Assembly: GCA_949294095.1 (NCBI GenBank)
Contig: CASFFZ010000001.1
Coordinates: forward strand, 62,001 to 126,000
Source of the DNA: an uncultured bacterium
Lineage (GTDB): Bacteria > Elusimicrobiota > Elusimicrobia > Elusimicrobiales > Elusimicrobiaceae
Length of the DNA: 64,000 bases
Direction of reading: 5' to 3'
The position numbers were made by a program, and so were the translations under genes. Positions 32,730 to 42,030 of this stretch are shown here, piece by piece. The notes under the pieces were generated by a model. The model saw only the letters and a list, made by a program, of their open reading frames with translations. It did no database searches and had not been told where the DNA came from. Each line of letters opens with the position of its first letter. The first letter of the stretch is position 1.

Positions 32730-32763
32730 AAAAGAAAGAGGGCCTATACAAAACTAGGCCCTC
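32730..32763 (-). terminator. Terminator of the acd-etfBA operon
   Basis: GAGGGCCTA (32738-32746) pairs with TAGGCCCTC (32755-32763); on the minus strand it is followed by TTTCTTTT. It lies 25 bp after the etfA stop. Confidence 0.82.
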
Positions 32764-32787
32764 TTATACATTTTTCCGTAAAACCGT

Positions 32788-33978
32788 TTATTTGGTTTTT
32801 TTGAGTTGTTCAATAATCCGCGGCAGGATTTGGTGAGCGTCCCCCACCAAACCGTATTTGCAGACATTGAAGATAGGCGCGTTGGCGTCTTTATTGATGC
32901 CGATAATCACGTCGCTGTGCTCCATCCCTACAATATGCTGCACCGCGCCGGAAATACCGCACGCTACATACAATTTGGACGCCACGGTCACCCCGCTTTG
33001 GCCAATCTGTTTTTCTTTGGGTTTTAATCCCAAGTCAATCGCCGCGCGGCTGGCGCCCACGGCGCCGCCCAAATCGGCCGCCAGTTCTTCCAGCAAAGCA
33101 AAGCCGCTTTTGTCTTTCATCCCACGGCCGCCGGCGATGACCACTTCGGCCTCGTCCAGCTTGTCCATGGCGGACACTTCGTCAATGTGCGTATTGATAA
33201 TGCGCACCTTGGCCGCCTGAGGCGGAATTGCAATGGTTTCCGTTACCACTTGGGCCATCTTGCCGGGGGTGGTAACCACTTTTTTAAATACATTGGGGCG
33301 CACGGTGGACATTTGCGGCCGGTAGTCCGGGCATTTGATGTCGGCCATGATGTTGCCGCCAAAAGCCGGGCGGGTTTGAATCAGGTTTCCGTCTTTGACG
33401 GACAATCCCGTGCAGTCCGCCGTCAAGCCCACAAACAGTTCCGACGAAACCCGCGGCGACAAGTCGCGCCCGATATACGTGGACGGATACAATACCACGC
33501 TGGGGTTGTATTTCTTAATCAGCGTAACCATCGCATTGGCATATGCGGCGGTATTATAGTTATGATATTCTGGGCCGTTGACGGCATAGATTTTATCCGT
33601 ACCGTATTGGGAAAGCTCGGCGTAGTACTGCGGAATGTTGTCGCCAATGACAACGGCACAAAGCTCTTCGCCCAATTGGTCGGCCAGTTCGCGGCCTTTG
33701 GACAAAAGCTCAAAGCCCACCGGACGAACTTTTTGGGTTTTTCCGTCATCGGCGATTTCAATAAACACCCACACGCCTTTGTAGGCGGAAAGGTCTTTTT
33801 TGGCCGCACCGGAAGCCGGCAAAGAAAGCGCTTTTACCGGGCAGACGGATACGCACGCCCCGCACATGGTGCAGTTGGCGTTAGGCACCGCTTTGCGGTT
33901 TACCAAAGAGAGCGCGCCAAACGGACAAGCGCCTACGCATTTGCCGCAACCTACGCAATTAGAAGCTACCTGAATCAT
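32788..33978 (-). CDS. etfA: Electron transfer flavoprotein alpha subunit with N-terminal ferredoxin domain
   Basis: The 396-residue protein starts with two [4Fe-4S] motifs (CVGCGKCVGACP and CTMCGACVSVCP, residues 8-48), then the ETF alpha domains, ending with the FAD site (GGRGMKDKSGFALLEELA, GQSGVTVASKLYVACGISGAVQH). Such Fd-EtfA proteins occur in anaerobes whose ETF works with an acyl-CoA or lactate dehydrogenase and can be electron-bifurcating. It overlaps etfB by ATGA and completes acd-etfB-etfA. Confidence 0.95.
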   Translation of the reverse strand: MIQVASNCVGCGKCVGACPFGALSLVNRKAVPNANCTMCGACVSVCPVKALSLPASGAAKKDLSAYKGVWVFIEIADDGKTQKVRPVGFELLSKGRELADQLGEELCAVVIGDNIPQYYAELSQYGTDKIYAVNGPEYHNYNTAAYANAMVTLIKKYNPSVVLYPSTYIGRDLSPRVSSELFVGLTADCTGLSVKDGNLIQTRPAFGGNIMADIKCPDYRPQMSTVRPNVFKKVVTTPGKMAQVVTETIAIPPQAAKVRIINTHIDEVSAMDKLDEAEVVIAGGRGMKDKSGFALLEELAADLGGAVGASRAAIDLGLKPKEKQIGQSGVTVASKLYVACGISGAVQHIVGMEHSDVIIGINKDANAPIFNVCKYGLVGDAHQILPRIIEQLKKTK

Positions 33979-34763
33979 TTGATTACACTCTCCTTTTTCA
34001 AAATTTCCACAAATTTATCCGCCAGTTCCACGGCAGAACCCGTAAACATTTCCCCTTTCGGGCGCGCCGGCGGCGGGAAGATGCGGTCTACCCGCGTGGG
34101 CGATCCTTCCAACCCGATTTTGTGCGGGTCGGCCGCGATATCCGCAGCAGACCACGTGCTCGTTACTTTATCCTGCGCTTTGTGCGCCGCCATAAAAGAA
34201 GGATATTTGGGCGCATAGTCGTGCGGCATGGTCATCGTGACGAGCACGGGCAAATCCGCTTCCAAAATTTGGTGGCCGCCTTCAATCAGTTTTTTAACCA
34301 CAATTTGATTGCCGTTGGCGTCAATGCTTTCGCAGAAGGTAATCTGAGGAATACCCAAATGGAAAGCGATGCCCGGGCCGGTTTGGGCAGTATCGCCGTC
34401 GATGGCCATTTGACCGCAGAGGATCAAATCGTACTGGCCGATTTTGCGAATGGCCATGGCCAATGCATAAGAAGTAGCCCACGTGTCCGATCCGGCAAGT
34501 GCCCGGTCGGCCAACAACACGCCTTCATCGGCGCCTAAGGCCAGCGCCAAGCGCAGCACGGCGTTTGCCTGGGCGGGGCCCATGGAAAGCACCGTTACTT
34601 TCGCGCCGGTCTTGGCTTTGATGTCCAACGCTTTTTCCAACGCGTAATGGTCATAGGGGTTCAAGATGCTGGGCACGCCCGCGCGGATGAGCGTACCGGT
34701 TTTCGGATCCACTTTCACTTGCGTGGAATCGGGAACTTGTTTAATACAAACAATGATATTCAT
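33975..34763 (-). CDS. etfB: Electron transfer flavoprotein beta subunit
   Basis: The 262-residue EtfB shows MNIIVCIKQVPDSTQVKVD, NPYDHYALEKALDIK, SYALAMAIRKIGQYDLILCGQMAIDGDTAQTGPGIAFHLGIPQ and the C-terminal helical arm. In bifurcating ETFs this subunit holds the second FAD; the DGDTAQTGP motif is of that class. It sits between acd (10 bp upstream) and etfA. Confidence 0.96.
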   Translation of the reverse strand: MNIIVCIKQVPDSTQVKVDPKTGTLIRAGVPSILNPYDHYALEKALDIKAKTGAKVTVLSMGPAQANAVLRLALALGADEGVLLADRALAGSDTWATSYALAMAIRKIGQYDLILCGQMAIDGDTAQTGPGIAFHLGIPQITFCESIDANGNQIVVKKLIEGGHQILEADLPVLVTMTMPHDYAPKYPSFMAAHKAQDKVTSTWSAADIAADPHKIGLEGSPTRVDRIFPPPARPKGEMFTGSAVELADKFVEILKKESVIK

Positions 34764-34773
34764 GCGTTATATC

Positions 34774-36417
34774 CTATTTCTTGAAAACTTCTCTGAGTTT
34801 GGCGGAAACGACGTCCATATCGTCAATAATTCCGCGCATTTTTTCTTCAATGCCTACCAGGTTTACGCCTTGGCTCAGGTCGGCCGCGTTGCTGTTGGGG
34901 CAGGTGCCCAAGATAAGGCGCATGCCTTCCGTAGCGGTTTTGAAAGCGCTCTGGCGGGCGTTGACGCGGGCCATCGTGCTAAGCGTATTTAAGTCAAAGC
35001 GGCTGCCTTCGGTAATAACCTTATTGGCGCACTGGCGGGAGAATACGGCCGCCACTTCCATTTCGCTGATGAGATCACCCAGCATAAAAGTTACATACTG
35101 GTGGCGGGTCAGCTTATTGGCGCGGCAGTCTTCCAACACGCGGGCCAAGGCTCTAAAGCCCAAGGCCACGCTGTCGGCCCCGACGTTGGGGTTCTGCGCG
35201 TGGATGGCGTCAAACTCGGCGGCTTGGCTCAAATAGTATTGGCCGCGGCTCTTTAAATGTTCCTGCCAGCGCCCGCGGAAGATGGTCATTTCCAATACTT
35301 CGCTGGTGCCTTCGTAAATACAGGTAATTTTGACGTCGCGTTTGATTTTTTCAACCGCAAATTCCTTCGTATATCCGAAACCGCCCATTGCCTGGATGGA
35401 ATCTTCGGCGGCTTTGTTGCCGGTTTCCGTGGCGTACAGTTTGGCAATAGCGCCTTCGGTGGCAAGGCCGTGGTTGTTTACTTCCAATTGTTTGGCTGTC
35501 CAGTCAATATACGCGCGGGCCGCTTCAAAGCGTACATAGTGCGGCGTGATGAGCTTTAACATAAAGCCCTGCTTTTCGGCCAGCGGGCCGCCGGCCTGAA
35601 TGCGCTGCTGGGCGTACTGCAAGGCGGTTTCCACCGCTTCTTCGCCACCGCCCAAACCAAAGGCCGCTACCATTAAGCGCGTATAGCCGAATACGGCCTG
35701 CGCCTGCAGGAAGCCCTGGCCTTCTTTGAGCCCGATTAAATTTTCAGCCGGCACATACACTTCATCAAACGCCAATCCGGCGGTGTTGGACAAGCGGATA
35801 CCGTGCTTGTCTTCGTGCACGTCCTGCGTAAAGCCGGGGGTGCCTCTTTCTACGATAAACCAGCTCGGGCCGCCCGGAGCCAGCGCGAGCACGGTGTAGA
35901 TGTCGGCCACGCCGCCGTTGGAAATCCACATTTTGCTGCCGGTAATTTTGTAGCCCACTACTTTGCCGTCTTTCACTACGTGTTCGGCGCGGGTGCGCAG
36001 GGATACGAGGTCGGAGCCGGCATCGGCTTCCGTGGCGCCATAGGCTACCAATTTGTTTTCTTGGGCGATTTTCTTAAACCATTTGGCTTTCTGTTCCGGG
36101 GTGCCGCCCACGTTAATCGGGTCGCTGCCCAGGAACGTGGCGAACACGCCGGTGGCGATGCCCAGGTCAATGCGGGCCAATTGTTCGCACACGCGGTAGA
36201 TTTCGGTGGTCTGGCCGCCGAGTCCGCCGTATTCTTCGGGAATAAGCAAAAGATGCACGCCCAAAACGTCATGGTCGTACATCTCTTTTAAAATGTCTAA
36301 CGGAATTTCGTTTTTCGCGTCATGCTCCCGGATCAGGTTAAAAGAAATCCGGTTCTTCGCATATTGCTTTAAACTGTCCAACATCAGGTTTCTGGTTGTC
36401 AGGTCATTTTTAGCCAT
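34774..36417 (-). CDS. Acyl-CoA dehydrogenase, long form
   Basis: The 547-residue flavoprotein has the ACAD fold: N-terminal helices, the middle beta domain (TEADAGSDL, ITGSKMWISNGGVADIYTVLA) and the C-terminal helical domain with GGFGYTKEF and CIYEGTSEVLEMTI. A further ~140 residues follow, as in FadE/VLCAD-like proteins, against about 380 for classical butyryl-CoA dehydrogenase. It is encoded with etfBA, the electron acceptor. Substrate chain length cannot be read from sequence. The ATG (MAKNDL) has GGAG upstream. Confidence 0.93.
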   Translation of the reverse strand: MAKNDLTTRNLMLDSLKQYAKNRISFNLIREHDAKNEIPLDILKEMYDHDVLGVHLLLIPEEYGGLGGQTTEIYRVCEQLARIDLGIATGVFATFLGSDPINVGGTPEQKAKWFKKIAQENKLVAYGATEADAGSDLVSLRTRAEHVVKDGKVVGYKITGSKMWISNGGVADIYTVLALAPGGPSWFIVERGTPGFTQDVHEDKHGIRLSNTAGLAFDEVYVPAENLIGLKEGQGFLQAQAVFGYTRLMVAAFGLGGGEEAVETALQYAQQRIQAGGPLAEKQGFMLKLITPHYVRFEAARAYIDWTAKQLEVNNHGLATEGAIAKLYATETGNKAAEDSIQAMGGFGYTKEFAVEKIKRDVKITCIYEGTSEVLEMTIFRGRWQEHLKSRGQYYLSQAAEFDAIHAQNPNVGADSVALGFRALARVLEDCRANKLTRHQYVTFMLGDLISEMEVAAVFSRQCANKVITEGSRFDLNTLSTMARVNARQSAFKTATEGMRLILGTCPNSNAADLSQGVNLVGIEEKMRGIIDDMDVVSAKLREVFKK

Positions 36418-36585
36418 ATTTGGGAGTCTCCAAAATACAATATAGATATATGATACCAATTTTTAAGCCCCGGCGCACTGTATCGGGGCGGGTAGCGGTC
36501 GTTTTTGTCTTCTACTGGGTTTTAGCAAATCCCCAACAATGGCCGCCAGCCGCCGGCGGGCGATGTTCAATTTCTTTGAAATATG

Positions 36586-36591
36586 TATAAT
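36586..36591 (+). promoter_or_regulatory. -10 box of the HIT gene, predicting a leaderless mRNA
   Basis: A perfect TATAAT ends 6 bp before the HIT ATG at 36598. Typical initiation 7 bp after the box would start the RNA on the A of the ATG. No -35 box is convincing. Confidence 0.55.
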
Positions 36592-36597
36592 ACCTTT

Positions 36598-36933
36598 ATG
36601 AACTGTATTTTTTGCGGCATTGCCGACGGCTCCATTAAAAGCCAATTAGTATACGAAGACGAGGACGTGGTGGCTTTCAAAGATTTAAATCCGCAAGCCC
36701 CCACGCACCTGCTCATTATCCCGCGCAAGCACATTGCGCGCCTGTCCGAAGCGGACGAAAAAGACGCCCTGTTGCTGGGCAAAATTTTGCTGGTTGCCAA
36801 AAAGCTGGCCCAACAGTTTGACCTCAAAGACTTCCGCTTGGTTACCAACAACGGCAAAGGCGCGGGCCAAAGCGTAGATCACCTGCACTTCCATTTAATG
36901 GCGGGGCGGCGCTTTTTGTGGCCGGCGGGCTAA
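36598..36933 (+). CDS. HIT-family nucleotide hydrolase
   Basis: The 111-residue protein has the histidine-triad HLHFHL (His95, 97, 99), plus the N-terminal NCIFCGIADG with the CxxC zinc pair and the LLIIPRKHI strand, as in HinT. These enzymes hydrolyse nucleoside phosphoramidates. The second ATG is chosen: homologues start MxCIFC, and the five codons before it are the promoter box itself. It lies ahead of rpsU. Confidence 0.95.
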   Translation: MNCIFCGIADGSIKSQLVYEDEDVVAFKDLNPQAPTHLLIIPRKHIARLSEADEKDALLLGKILLVAKKLAQQFDLKDFRLVTNNGKGAGQSVDHLHFHLMAGRRFLWPAG

Positions 36934-36961
36934 AAGCCGTACCAAAACGGAAAAAATAAGT

Positions 36962-36967
36962 TATAAT
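36962..36967 (+). promoter_or_regulatory. -10 box for rpsU-dnaG-rpoD
   Basis: A perfect TATAAT sits about 65 bp upstream of the rpsU ATG within an AT-rich stretch. The matching -35 region is poor. The leader ends in GAAAGG. Confidence 0.5.
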
Positions 36968-37031
36968 ATATATAAGGTAGAAAATACCGTTTTATTTTTG
37001 TCTATTGACCGTAGAAGGTGGTGAGAAAGGA

Positions 37032-37226
37032 ATGGTTTTTGTAAAAGTCAGAGACGCCGAGCACTTGGAAGAAGCTCTCAAACGCTTCAAAAGAGAATGT
37101 GAGAAGAACGGCATTTTGAAAGAAATCAAAAGACGCGAAACTTACATGCCTCCGAGCGTAAAGAGAAAAATCAAATCGCAGGAAGCTCAACGCCGCGCTC
37201 GCCGCACCAAACGCAGACGTTTTTAA
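37032..37226 (+). CDS. rpsU: Ribosomal protein bS21
   Basis: The 64-residue S21 reads MVFVKVRDAEHLEEALKRFKRECEKNGILKEIKRRETYMPPSVKRKIK and has the Arg/Lys tail. The ATG at 37032 has GAAAGG directly before it. It is the first gene of the macromolecular-synthesis operon rpsU-dnaG-rpoD, the classical order. Confidence 0.97.
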   Translation: MVFVKVRDAEHLEEALKRFKRECEKNGILKEIKRRETYMPPSVKRKIKSQEAQRRARRTKRRRF

Positions 37227-37241
37227 TTAAAGAAGAAACCC

Positions 37242-37290
37242 AGGCAATAGTCCTTTACGCAAGTATCGGGCTATTGCCTTCTTTGCCTTT
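37242..37290 (+). terminator. Attenuator between rpsU and dnaG
   Basis: AGGCAATAG (37242-37250) pairs with CTATTGCCT (37271-37279) around a 20-nt loop, with TTCTTTGCCTTT behind. A partial terminator at this place, giving more S21 than primase, is the known design of the MMS operon. Confidence 0.75.
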
Positions 37291-37313
37291 AATCTAAAAC
37301 AGGCGGCGCCGAC

Positions 37314-39062
37314 GTGAACAATAACATCGTAGAACAAATTAAGGACAGATTGGACATTGTAGAATTTATCCGGCAGTATGTACCGGATTTAAAACGCGCG
37401 GGTAAAACTTACAAGGCCTGCTGTCCTTTTCATAAAGAAAAGACCCCTTCCTTCACTTGCAGCAGCGAAAAGGGGTTGTTCTATTGTTTCGGCTGCCAAG
37501 AAGGGGGCGACATTTTTGCGTTCTTAATGAAAATGGAAAACCTTTCCTTTAACGAAGCGCTAGAAAAATTGGCCGGGCTGGCGGGCGTGGAATACAAACC
37601 CGCCAAACCGCTCACGGGCGAGGAAATCCGCCGCGCGAACGCGCGCAAGCTGTTGGATTTTGCCAAGGCGTTCTATCACAAAAATTTAATGTCCGCCGGC
37701 GGCGAATACGCGCGCGCGTACGTAAAAGAGCGCAATTTAACCAAGGAAACGTGCCAAAAATTTGAATTGGGCCTGGCTAAAAACGAGCCCACCGCCCTGG
37801 CCCGCGAAGCCAAGGCCGCCGGCTATACCGATAAAGATTTAAAAGAAGCCGGGTTGTGCGTGCTTACTTCGTACGGCCCGCGGGATTACTACCGCAACCG
37901 CCTGATGTTCCCCATCATTAACCAACGGGGCGACACGGTGGGCTTTGGCGGGCGGATTTTAGGGGAAGGCGAGCCCAAGTATTTAAACTCGCCGGAAACG
38001 GTTCTTTTTACAAAAAGCCACATTTTGTACGGATTAAACTTTGCCGGGCCGGCTATCCGCAAGGCCGGGCGGGCGGTGCTGTTGGAAGGGTATATGGACG
38101 TGATTGCCTGCCACCAGGCCGGCGTGGAATATACCGTGGCGCCGCTGGGCACCAGCCTGACGGAAGACCACGCCCGCTTATTAAAACGCTATACGGACAA
38201 TGTGGTCGTTTTGTTTGATCCGGACGCCGCCGGCATTAAAGCGGCGCTGCGCGGAGCCTTAATTTTAATTGAGCGGGGGCTGTTTGTAAAAGTAGCCTCG
38301 CTGCCCGAAGGGTTAGACCCCGACGAATACATCGCCAAATACGGCAAAGAAAGTTTTGAAACGGTTTTAAACCAGGCGGAAGATTTAATCGCGTTTCATA
38401 CCCGCCTGCAGCTGGGGCTCTACCCCCAGCCGCTGGACGCGCAAAACAAAACGCGCGTGATTTCGGAACTGGCGGAAACCATCGCCAAACAGCCGGATGA
38501 AATCGTCCGGCGGGAATGGGCCAAATATGTGGCCGAACATGTAGGCGTGGATGAACAGCTGGTGCTGGAGCGATTGCGCAAACCGGCCTTGCAGCCGGCT
38601 TATGCACGCAGGCAGCCGGCCCCGCACGCCGCGGCGGCCGTGGCCAATGCCGCGGAAGAGGACTTGCTGTCCTGGCTGTTAAAAAGCCCGCAGCACACGG
38701 TGCTGTGCGGTGAGCTGTCGCAGGAAGATTTTTCCACCGCGGCGGCGTGGAAAATTTTTCAAGCCGTCGTACAAGCGCACGGGGAAGACCCGCAGGCCGC
38801 CAACTTGGCGGAACGGGCGGCCCAAAAAGTGCCCGAATACAAGACGGAGCTGGTTAAATTGGCGATGCTGCAGGCTCCGGCGGATTTTGATCCCGCGCGC
38901 GATATAGCGGCCTGCGCCGCTAAGCTGGAGCAGGCCGGCTTGCACACGCGGCTGGAAGCCGTCAGACGGCAAATGAAACAACTCGGCGCGGGCAACGTGC
39001 CGCAGGACGTTTTTCAAAAATATATGCAGTTGCAGAACAAATTAAAAAAATACCGCAGTTGA
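37314..39062 (+). CDS. dnaG: DNA primase DnaG
   Basis: The 582-residue primase begins with a GTG codon. It shows the zinc-binding CHC2 domain ([26 protein letters not shown]), the catalytic core with [13 protein letters not shown] and [13 protein letters not shown] (TOPRIM Glu and Asp), and a C-terminal helicase-interacting domain. It follows the attenuator, with AGGCGG about 10 bp before the GTG. Confidence 0.97.
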   Translation: MNNNIVEQIKDRLDIVEFIRQYVPDLKRAGKTYKACCPFHKEKTPSFTCSSEKGLFYCFGCQEGGDIFAFLMKMENLSFNEALEKLAGLAGVEYKPAKPLTGEEIRRANARKLLDFAKAFYHKNLMSAGGEYARAYVKERNLTKETCQKFELGLAKNEPTALAREAKAAGYTDKDLKEAGLCVLTSYGPRDYYRNRLMFPIINQRGDTVGFGGRILGEGEPKYLNSPETVLFTKSHILYGLNFAGPAIRKAGRAVLLEGYMDVIACHQAGVEYTVAPLGTSLTEDHARLLKRYTDNVVVLFDPDAAGIKAALRGALILIERGLFVKVASLPEGLDPDEYIAKYGKESFETVLNQAEDLIAFHTRLQLGLYPQPLDAQNKTRVISELAETIAKQPDEIVRREWAKYVAEHVGVDEQLVLERLRKPALQPAYARRQPAPHAAAAVANAAEEDLLSWLLKSPQHTVLCGELSQEDFSTAAAWKIFQAVVQAHGEDPQAANLAERAAQKVPEYKTELVKLAMLQAPADFDPARDIAACAAKLEQAGLHTRLEAVRRQMKQLGAGNVPQDVFQKYMQLQNKLKKYRS

Positions 39063-39069
39063 GGGAAAT

Positions 39070-40782
39070 ATGGCATCTGGAAACAAAGCGCTGAAAGATT
39101 TAGTTGAAGAAGGAAAAGAAAGCGGTTTTCTATCGTTGGAAGACTTGAACCGCTCTATTGCCGCGTCCGACATGAGCGCGGAAGATATTGACGGCGTGAT
39201 GGGCACGCTGGACGACTTGGGCATCCAAGTAGTAGATCAGAAAAAATTCAAATCGGTTTCCGCTCCGGAAAAAGAATCCTTGAGCGAAGACTGGTCTTCC
39301 AGCCCGGATATTTCCAACTCCATTCGGATGTATCTGTCCGAAATGGGCAAGGTGCCGCTGCTGTCTCGCGATGAAGAAATTACCCTGGCGCGCAACATCC
39401 GCGAACGCGAAAAAGAACTGCGCAAGCTGGTATTGGAATCCCCCATCACCATGCGCGAAATCTGCAACTGGGAAGAACTGGTAGACCAGGAAGAAATGAC
39501 CACCAAAGAGCTGATGCCCCGCGGCAAACGCACCACGCGCGAGCTTAACAATATGCGCAAAAAACTGAAAGACGCCGCCCAGTTCATCGGCAAACGCGAG
39601 CAGGAAATTACCAAACTGATGAAAGAACTGCGCGAGGGCAATTTAAGCGACAAAAAGCGCAACAACGCCATTGAAAAACTGGAAGCCAAACAGAAAGAAG
39701 TGGTGGCCTGCATTACCAAACTGAATTTAAACCAAAACAAAATCAAACGTTTGACCAACAAAATCAAAAACTTGGCTGACCGCTTAACCGAAGCCCGCAA
39801 CGATATGAAGCGCTTTGACGATTACTTCGGCCCGTATGCGGAAGTAAAGAAACTGGTCAACCGGTTTAAAGCGGGCAAAATAACCGAAAAAGAATTTAAA
39901 AAAGCCACCAAATTTACTTTGCCCGAATTGGAACGGGCGCTTGCCAACATTGAAGACGTGCAAAGACGCCACGCCCAAATGGTGGATACGCTGCCCATGA
40001 CGGAAAAAGAGTTTTTGGCGTTCAACGACCGCATCGTCTTCTTTGAAGACATGATTTTGCAGGACAAATTGAAACTCATCAAGGCTAACCTGCGCCTGGT
40101 GGTTTCCATTGCCAAGAAACACGTCAATTCCAATTTGGAACTGTCCGACCTTATTCAGGAAGGCGGCTTGGGCCTTATGAAAGCGGTAGAAAAATTTGAA
40201 TACAAACGCGGGTTTAAATTCTCCACCTATGCCACATGGTGGATCCGCCAGAGCATCAACCGCGCCATTGCCGACCAAGCCAACACCATCCGCATCCCGG
40301 TGCATATGAAAGAATTGGTATCCAAGCTTACCAAAGTAACCAACAAACTCCGCCAGGAACACGGCCGCGAACCCACGTTGGAAGAGTATTCCAAGACGCT
40401 GCGCCTGTCGGTGGAAAAAGTAAAAAGCGTGCTTAAAATTATGCAGGATCCCATTTCGCTTTCTACGCCGATCGGCGAAGACGAGGACTCCAACCTGGAA
40501 GACTTTATTGAAGATAAAAACGGGCCGAACCCCACCAGCGCCGCGGTGGATTTCCTGCGCAAGCAGGAAGTGGCCGACGTGTTGGCCACGCTGTCGGAAC
40601 GGGAAGCCAAAATCATCAGCCTGCGCTTTGGGATTGATTCGGGCTACCCCCGCACCTTGGAAGAAGTGGGCAAAATGTTCAACGTTACGCGCGAACGTGT
40701 GCGCCAAATAGAGGCCAAGGCCATCCGCAAATTGCGCCACCCCAGCCGTACGAAACTGCTGAAAGATTATCAGGACAATTAA
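39070..40782 (+). CDS. rpoD: Primary sigma factor RpoD
   Basis: The 570-residue sigma-70 starts with a region-1.1-like segment (about 1-55). Region 1.2 begins at [22 protein letters not shown], a charged non-conserved region follows (about 140-310), then region 2 ([55 protein letters not shown]), region 3 and region 4.2 ([31 protein letters not shown]). It closes the MMS operon. Its last 54 codons and both terminators are repeated 1,248 bp downstream. Confidence 0.97.
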   Translation: MASGNKALKDLVEEGKESGFLSLEDLNRSIAASDMSAEDIDGVMGTLDDLGIQVVDQKKFKSVSAPEKESLSEDWSSSPDISNSIRMYLSEMGKVPLLSRDEEITLARNIREREKELRKLVLESPITMREICNWEELVDQEEMTTKELMPRGKRTTRELNNMRKKLKDAAQFIGKREQEITKLMKELREGNLSDKKRNNAIEKLEAKQKEVVACITKLNLNQNKIKRLTNKIKNLADRLTEARNDMKRFDDYFGPYAEVKKLVNRFKAGKITEKEFKKATKFTLPELERALANIEDVQRRHAQMVDTLPMTEKEFLAFNDRIVFFEDMILQDKLKLIKANLRLVVSIAKKHVNSNLELSDLIQEGGLGLMKAVEKFEYKRGFKFSTYATWWIRQSINRAIADQANTIRIPVHMKELVSKLTKVTNKLRQEHGREPTLEEYSKTLRLSVEKVKSVLKIMQDPISLSTPIGEDEDSNLEDFIEDKNGPNPTSAAVDFLRKQEVADVLATLSEREAKIISLRFGIDSGYPRTLEEVGKMFNVTRERVRQIEAKAIRKLRHPSRTKLLKDYQDN

Positions 40783-40859
40783 TTCCAACCGGGCCGTTTA
40801 AAAAAACGGCCCGGTTCTTTTGCAAAAAACCCCGGAGCATTTACTGCCCCGGGGGTTTT
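40619..40859 (+). repeat. Direct repeat, left copy: rpoD 3' end plus terminators
   Basis: This segment recurs at 41867-42105. Within the shared coding part (162 bp including the stop) only four positions differ, three of them synonymous. The first terminator differs in its centre but keeps the hairpin; the second is identical. Confidence 0.92.
40788..40859 (+). terminator. Tandem terminators of the rpoD operon
   Basis: The first hairpin is CCGGGCCGTTT with AACGGCCCGG. The second is AACCCCGG with CCGGGGGTTTT around AGCATTTACTGC. Both precede T-rich tails. The 243 bp from 40860 to 41102 shows no gene; only the pilin terminator near 41026 stands out. Confidence 0.85.
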
Positions 40860-41019
40860 CTCCTGCCGCCGCATTGCTTCCCTTCCGCCCAGATTCCTCC
40901 TCCGGGCCGCGGCCAGCTGCCAGAGGTGCCCCCTTTCCGACAGGCCAAAATGGTTCCACAAAAACACGTTCCCCGGTCTTTTTTTCCTTCCTCGTTCGCC
41001 CTCGTTAAAAACCCCCCAC

Positions 41020-41046
41020 ATAAAACCCCCGCCTTTACGGCGGGGG
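41020..41046 (-). terminator. Terminator of the 41-kb pilin gene
   Basis: CCCCCGCC and GGCGGGGG pair around TTTAC; on the minus strand the stem is followed by TTTTA. It lies 57 bp after the pilin stop. Confidence 0.78.
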
Positions 41047-41102
41047 ATGGAAATAATTACAAGCGGCTTTCGTTTCTTTTGCTCCAACCGAAACAGCGCG
41101 GA

Positions 41103-41627
41103 TTATAAAACATAGGTGCCGGTTTTCAGCTTCGTTCCACCTAAACGCTGGCACTGTTTTTCTTCCGCTTTGTTTCCGTAAGTGCAGGTAATTTTCCCGC
41201 GCAGAGGTTCGTAAGAAGCGCTTTGAGCGTAACGGGAATAAAAATACAGATATACCGGCGTATTTAAATATACTTTATACTGCAGCCGGCCGTTGGACTG
41301 CAGCCGATAATGTTTCTTGGCCGCCGTCCCCACATCATAGTAAAGATATTTATTCATAGACGTGGGCAATGACGTCAGCTCCTTTCCGTTTTCGTCCGTG
41401 GCACCGGGCGGTAAATTAATAGTCAGATAGCTCCAGTTGCCCGAAAAACTGCCGTTGGCCAGCCAATACTCGTCCATAGCATCCACAATCGCCCGCCCCA
41501 CGGGAATCCCGGCCATGATTCGGGCTTTTTCAACTGCCTGGGTATACTGCGGTAAAGCAACCGCCGACAATATACCGATAATCAGCACTACTACTAAAAG
41601 TTCTATTAACGTAAAACCTTTTTTCAT
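41103..41627 (-). CDS. Type IV pilin/pseudopilin inside the rpoD direct repeat
   Basis: The 174-residue prepilin has a minimal leader MKKG, then FTLIELLVVVLIIGILSAVALPQYTQAVEKAR with Glu at +5. Two Cys near the C-terminus (ITCTYG, KQCQRL) could form the D-region disulphide. Start at 41627; AAGGATATT is a weak Shine-Dalgarno. It is the only gene between the two copies of the rpoD 3' end and is transcribed against rpoD. A 16-bp palindrome lies upstream. Confidence 0.92.
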   Translation of the reverse strand: MKKGFTLIELLVVVLIIGILSAVALPQYTQAVEKARIMAGIPVGRAIVDAMDEYWLANGSFSGNWSYLTINLPPGATDENGKELTSLPTSMNKYLYYDVGTAAKKHYRLQSNGRLQYKVYLNTPVYLYFYSRYAQSASYEPLRGKITCTYGNKAEEKQCQRLGGTKLKTGTYVL

Positions 41628-41662
41628 AAATAATATCCTTATATACAGCCATTTCTTGCCTA

Positions 41663-41678
41663 TAGCTATATATAGCTA
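41663..41678. promoter_or_regulatory. 16-bp perfect palindrome upstream of the pilin
   Basis: TAGCTATATATAGCTA lies 36 bp before the pilin ATG and overlaps likely -10 sequences (TATACT and TATAGC on the minus strand). It could be a repressor site or only part of an AT-rich promoter. Confidence 0.35.
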
Positions 41679-41760
41679 GTATAGGACAAACCGGCTTAAA
41701 AGACAAGCCTAACGCAAATAAATACACTCCCGCCCCGAAAATACGCCTTTAGCGCCTAAA

Positions 41761-42030
41761 ATGCAAGCAAATGGTGTGCCTTTGGCTTTATTCCTGATCC
41801 AACAGGAGGTTTCTGTTCTTTGCTCAAAGGCTGGCACGCCGCCATACCAAGCGGCCCCTGCCCGCTGCCTGCGCTTTGGGATTGATTCGGGCTACCCCCG
41901 CACCTTAGAAGAAGTGGGCAAAATGTTCAACGTTACGCGCGAACGTGTGCGCCAAATAGAGGCCAAGGCCATCCGCAAACTGCGCCACCCCAGCCGCACG
42001 AAACGGCTGAAAGATTATCAGGACAATTAA
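41761..42030 (+). pseudogene. Truncated rpoD copy, sigma region 4.2 only
   Basis: The last 53 residues ([20 protein letters not shown]... to the C-terminus) equal those of RpoD except for one Leu to Arg (TKLLKD to TKRLKD). They stay in frame with about 36 unrelated upstream codons, giving an 89-residue ORF from an ATG at 41761. An AGGAGG at 41804-41809 has no start codon at proper distance in frame. The fragment would encode the -35-binding helix-turn-helix without core-binding regions. Most simply a duplication remnant. Confidence 0.8.

Noticed and set aside
40860..41020. Possible SRP (4.5S-type) RNA in the gap after rpoD
   Set aside because: A GGAA-type loop in a GC-rich stem drew attention, but the conserved GGUCAGG and AGCAGCC parts are absent on both strands.
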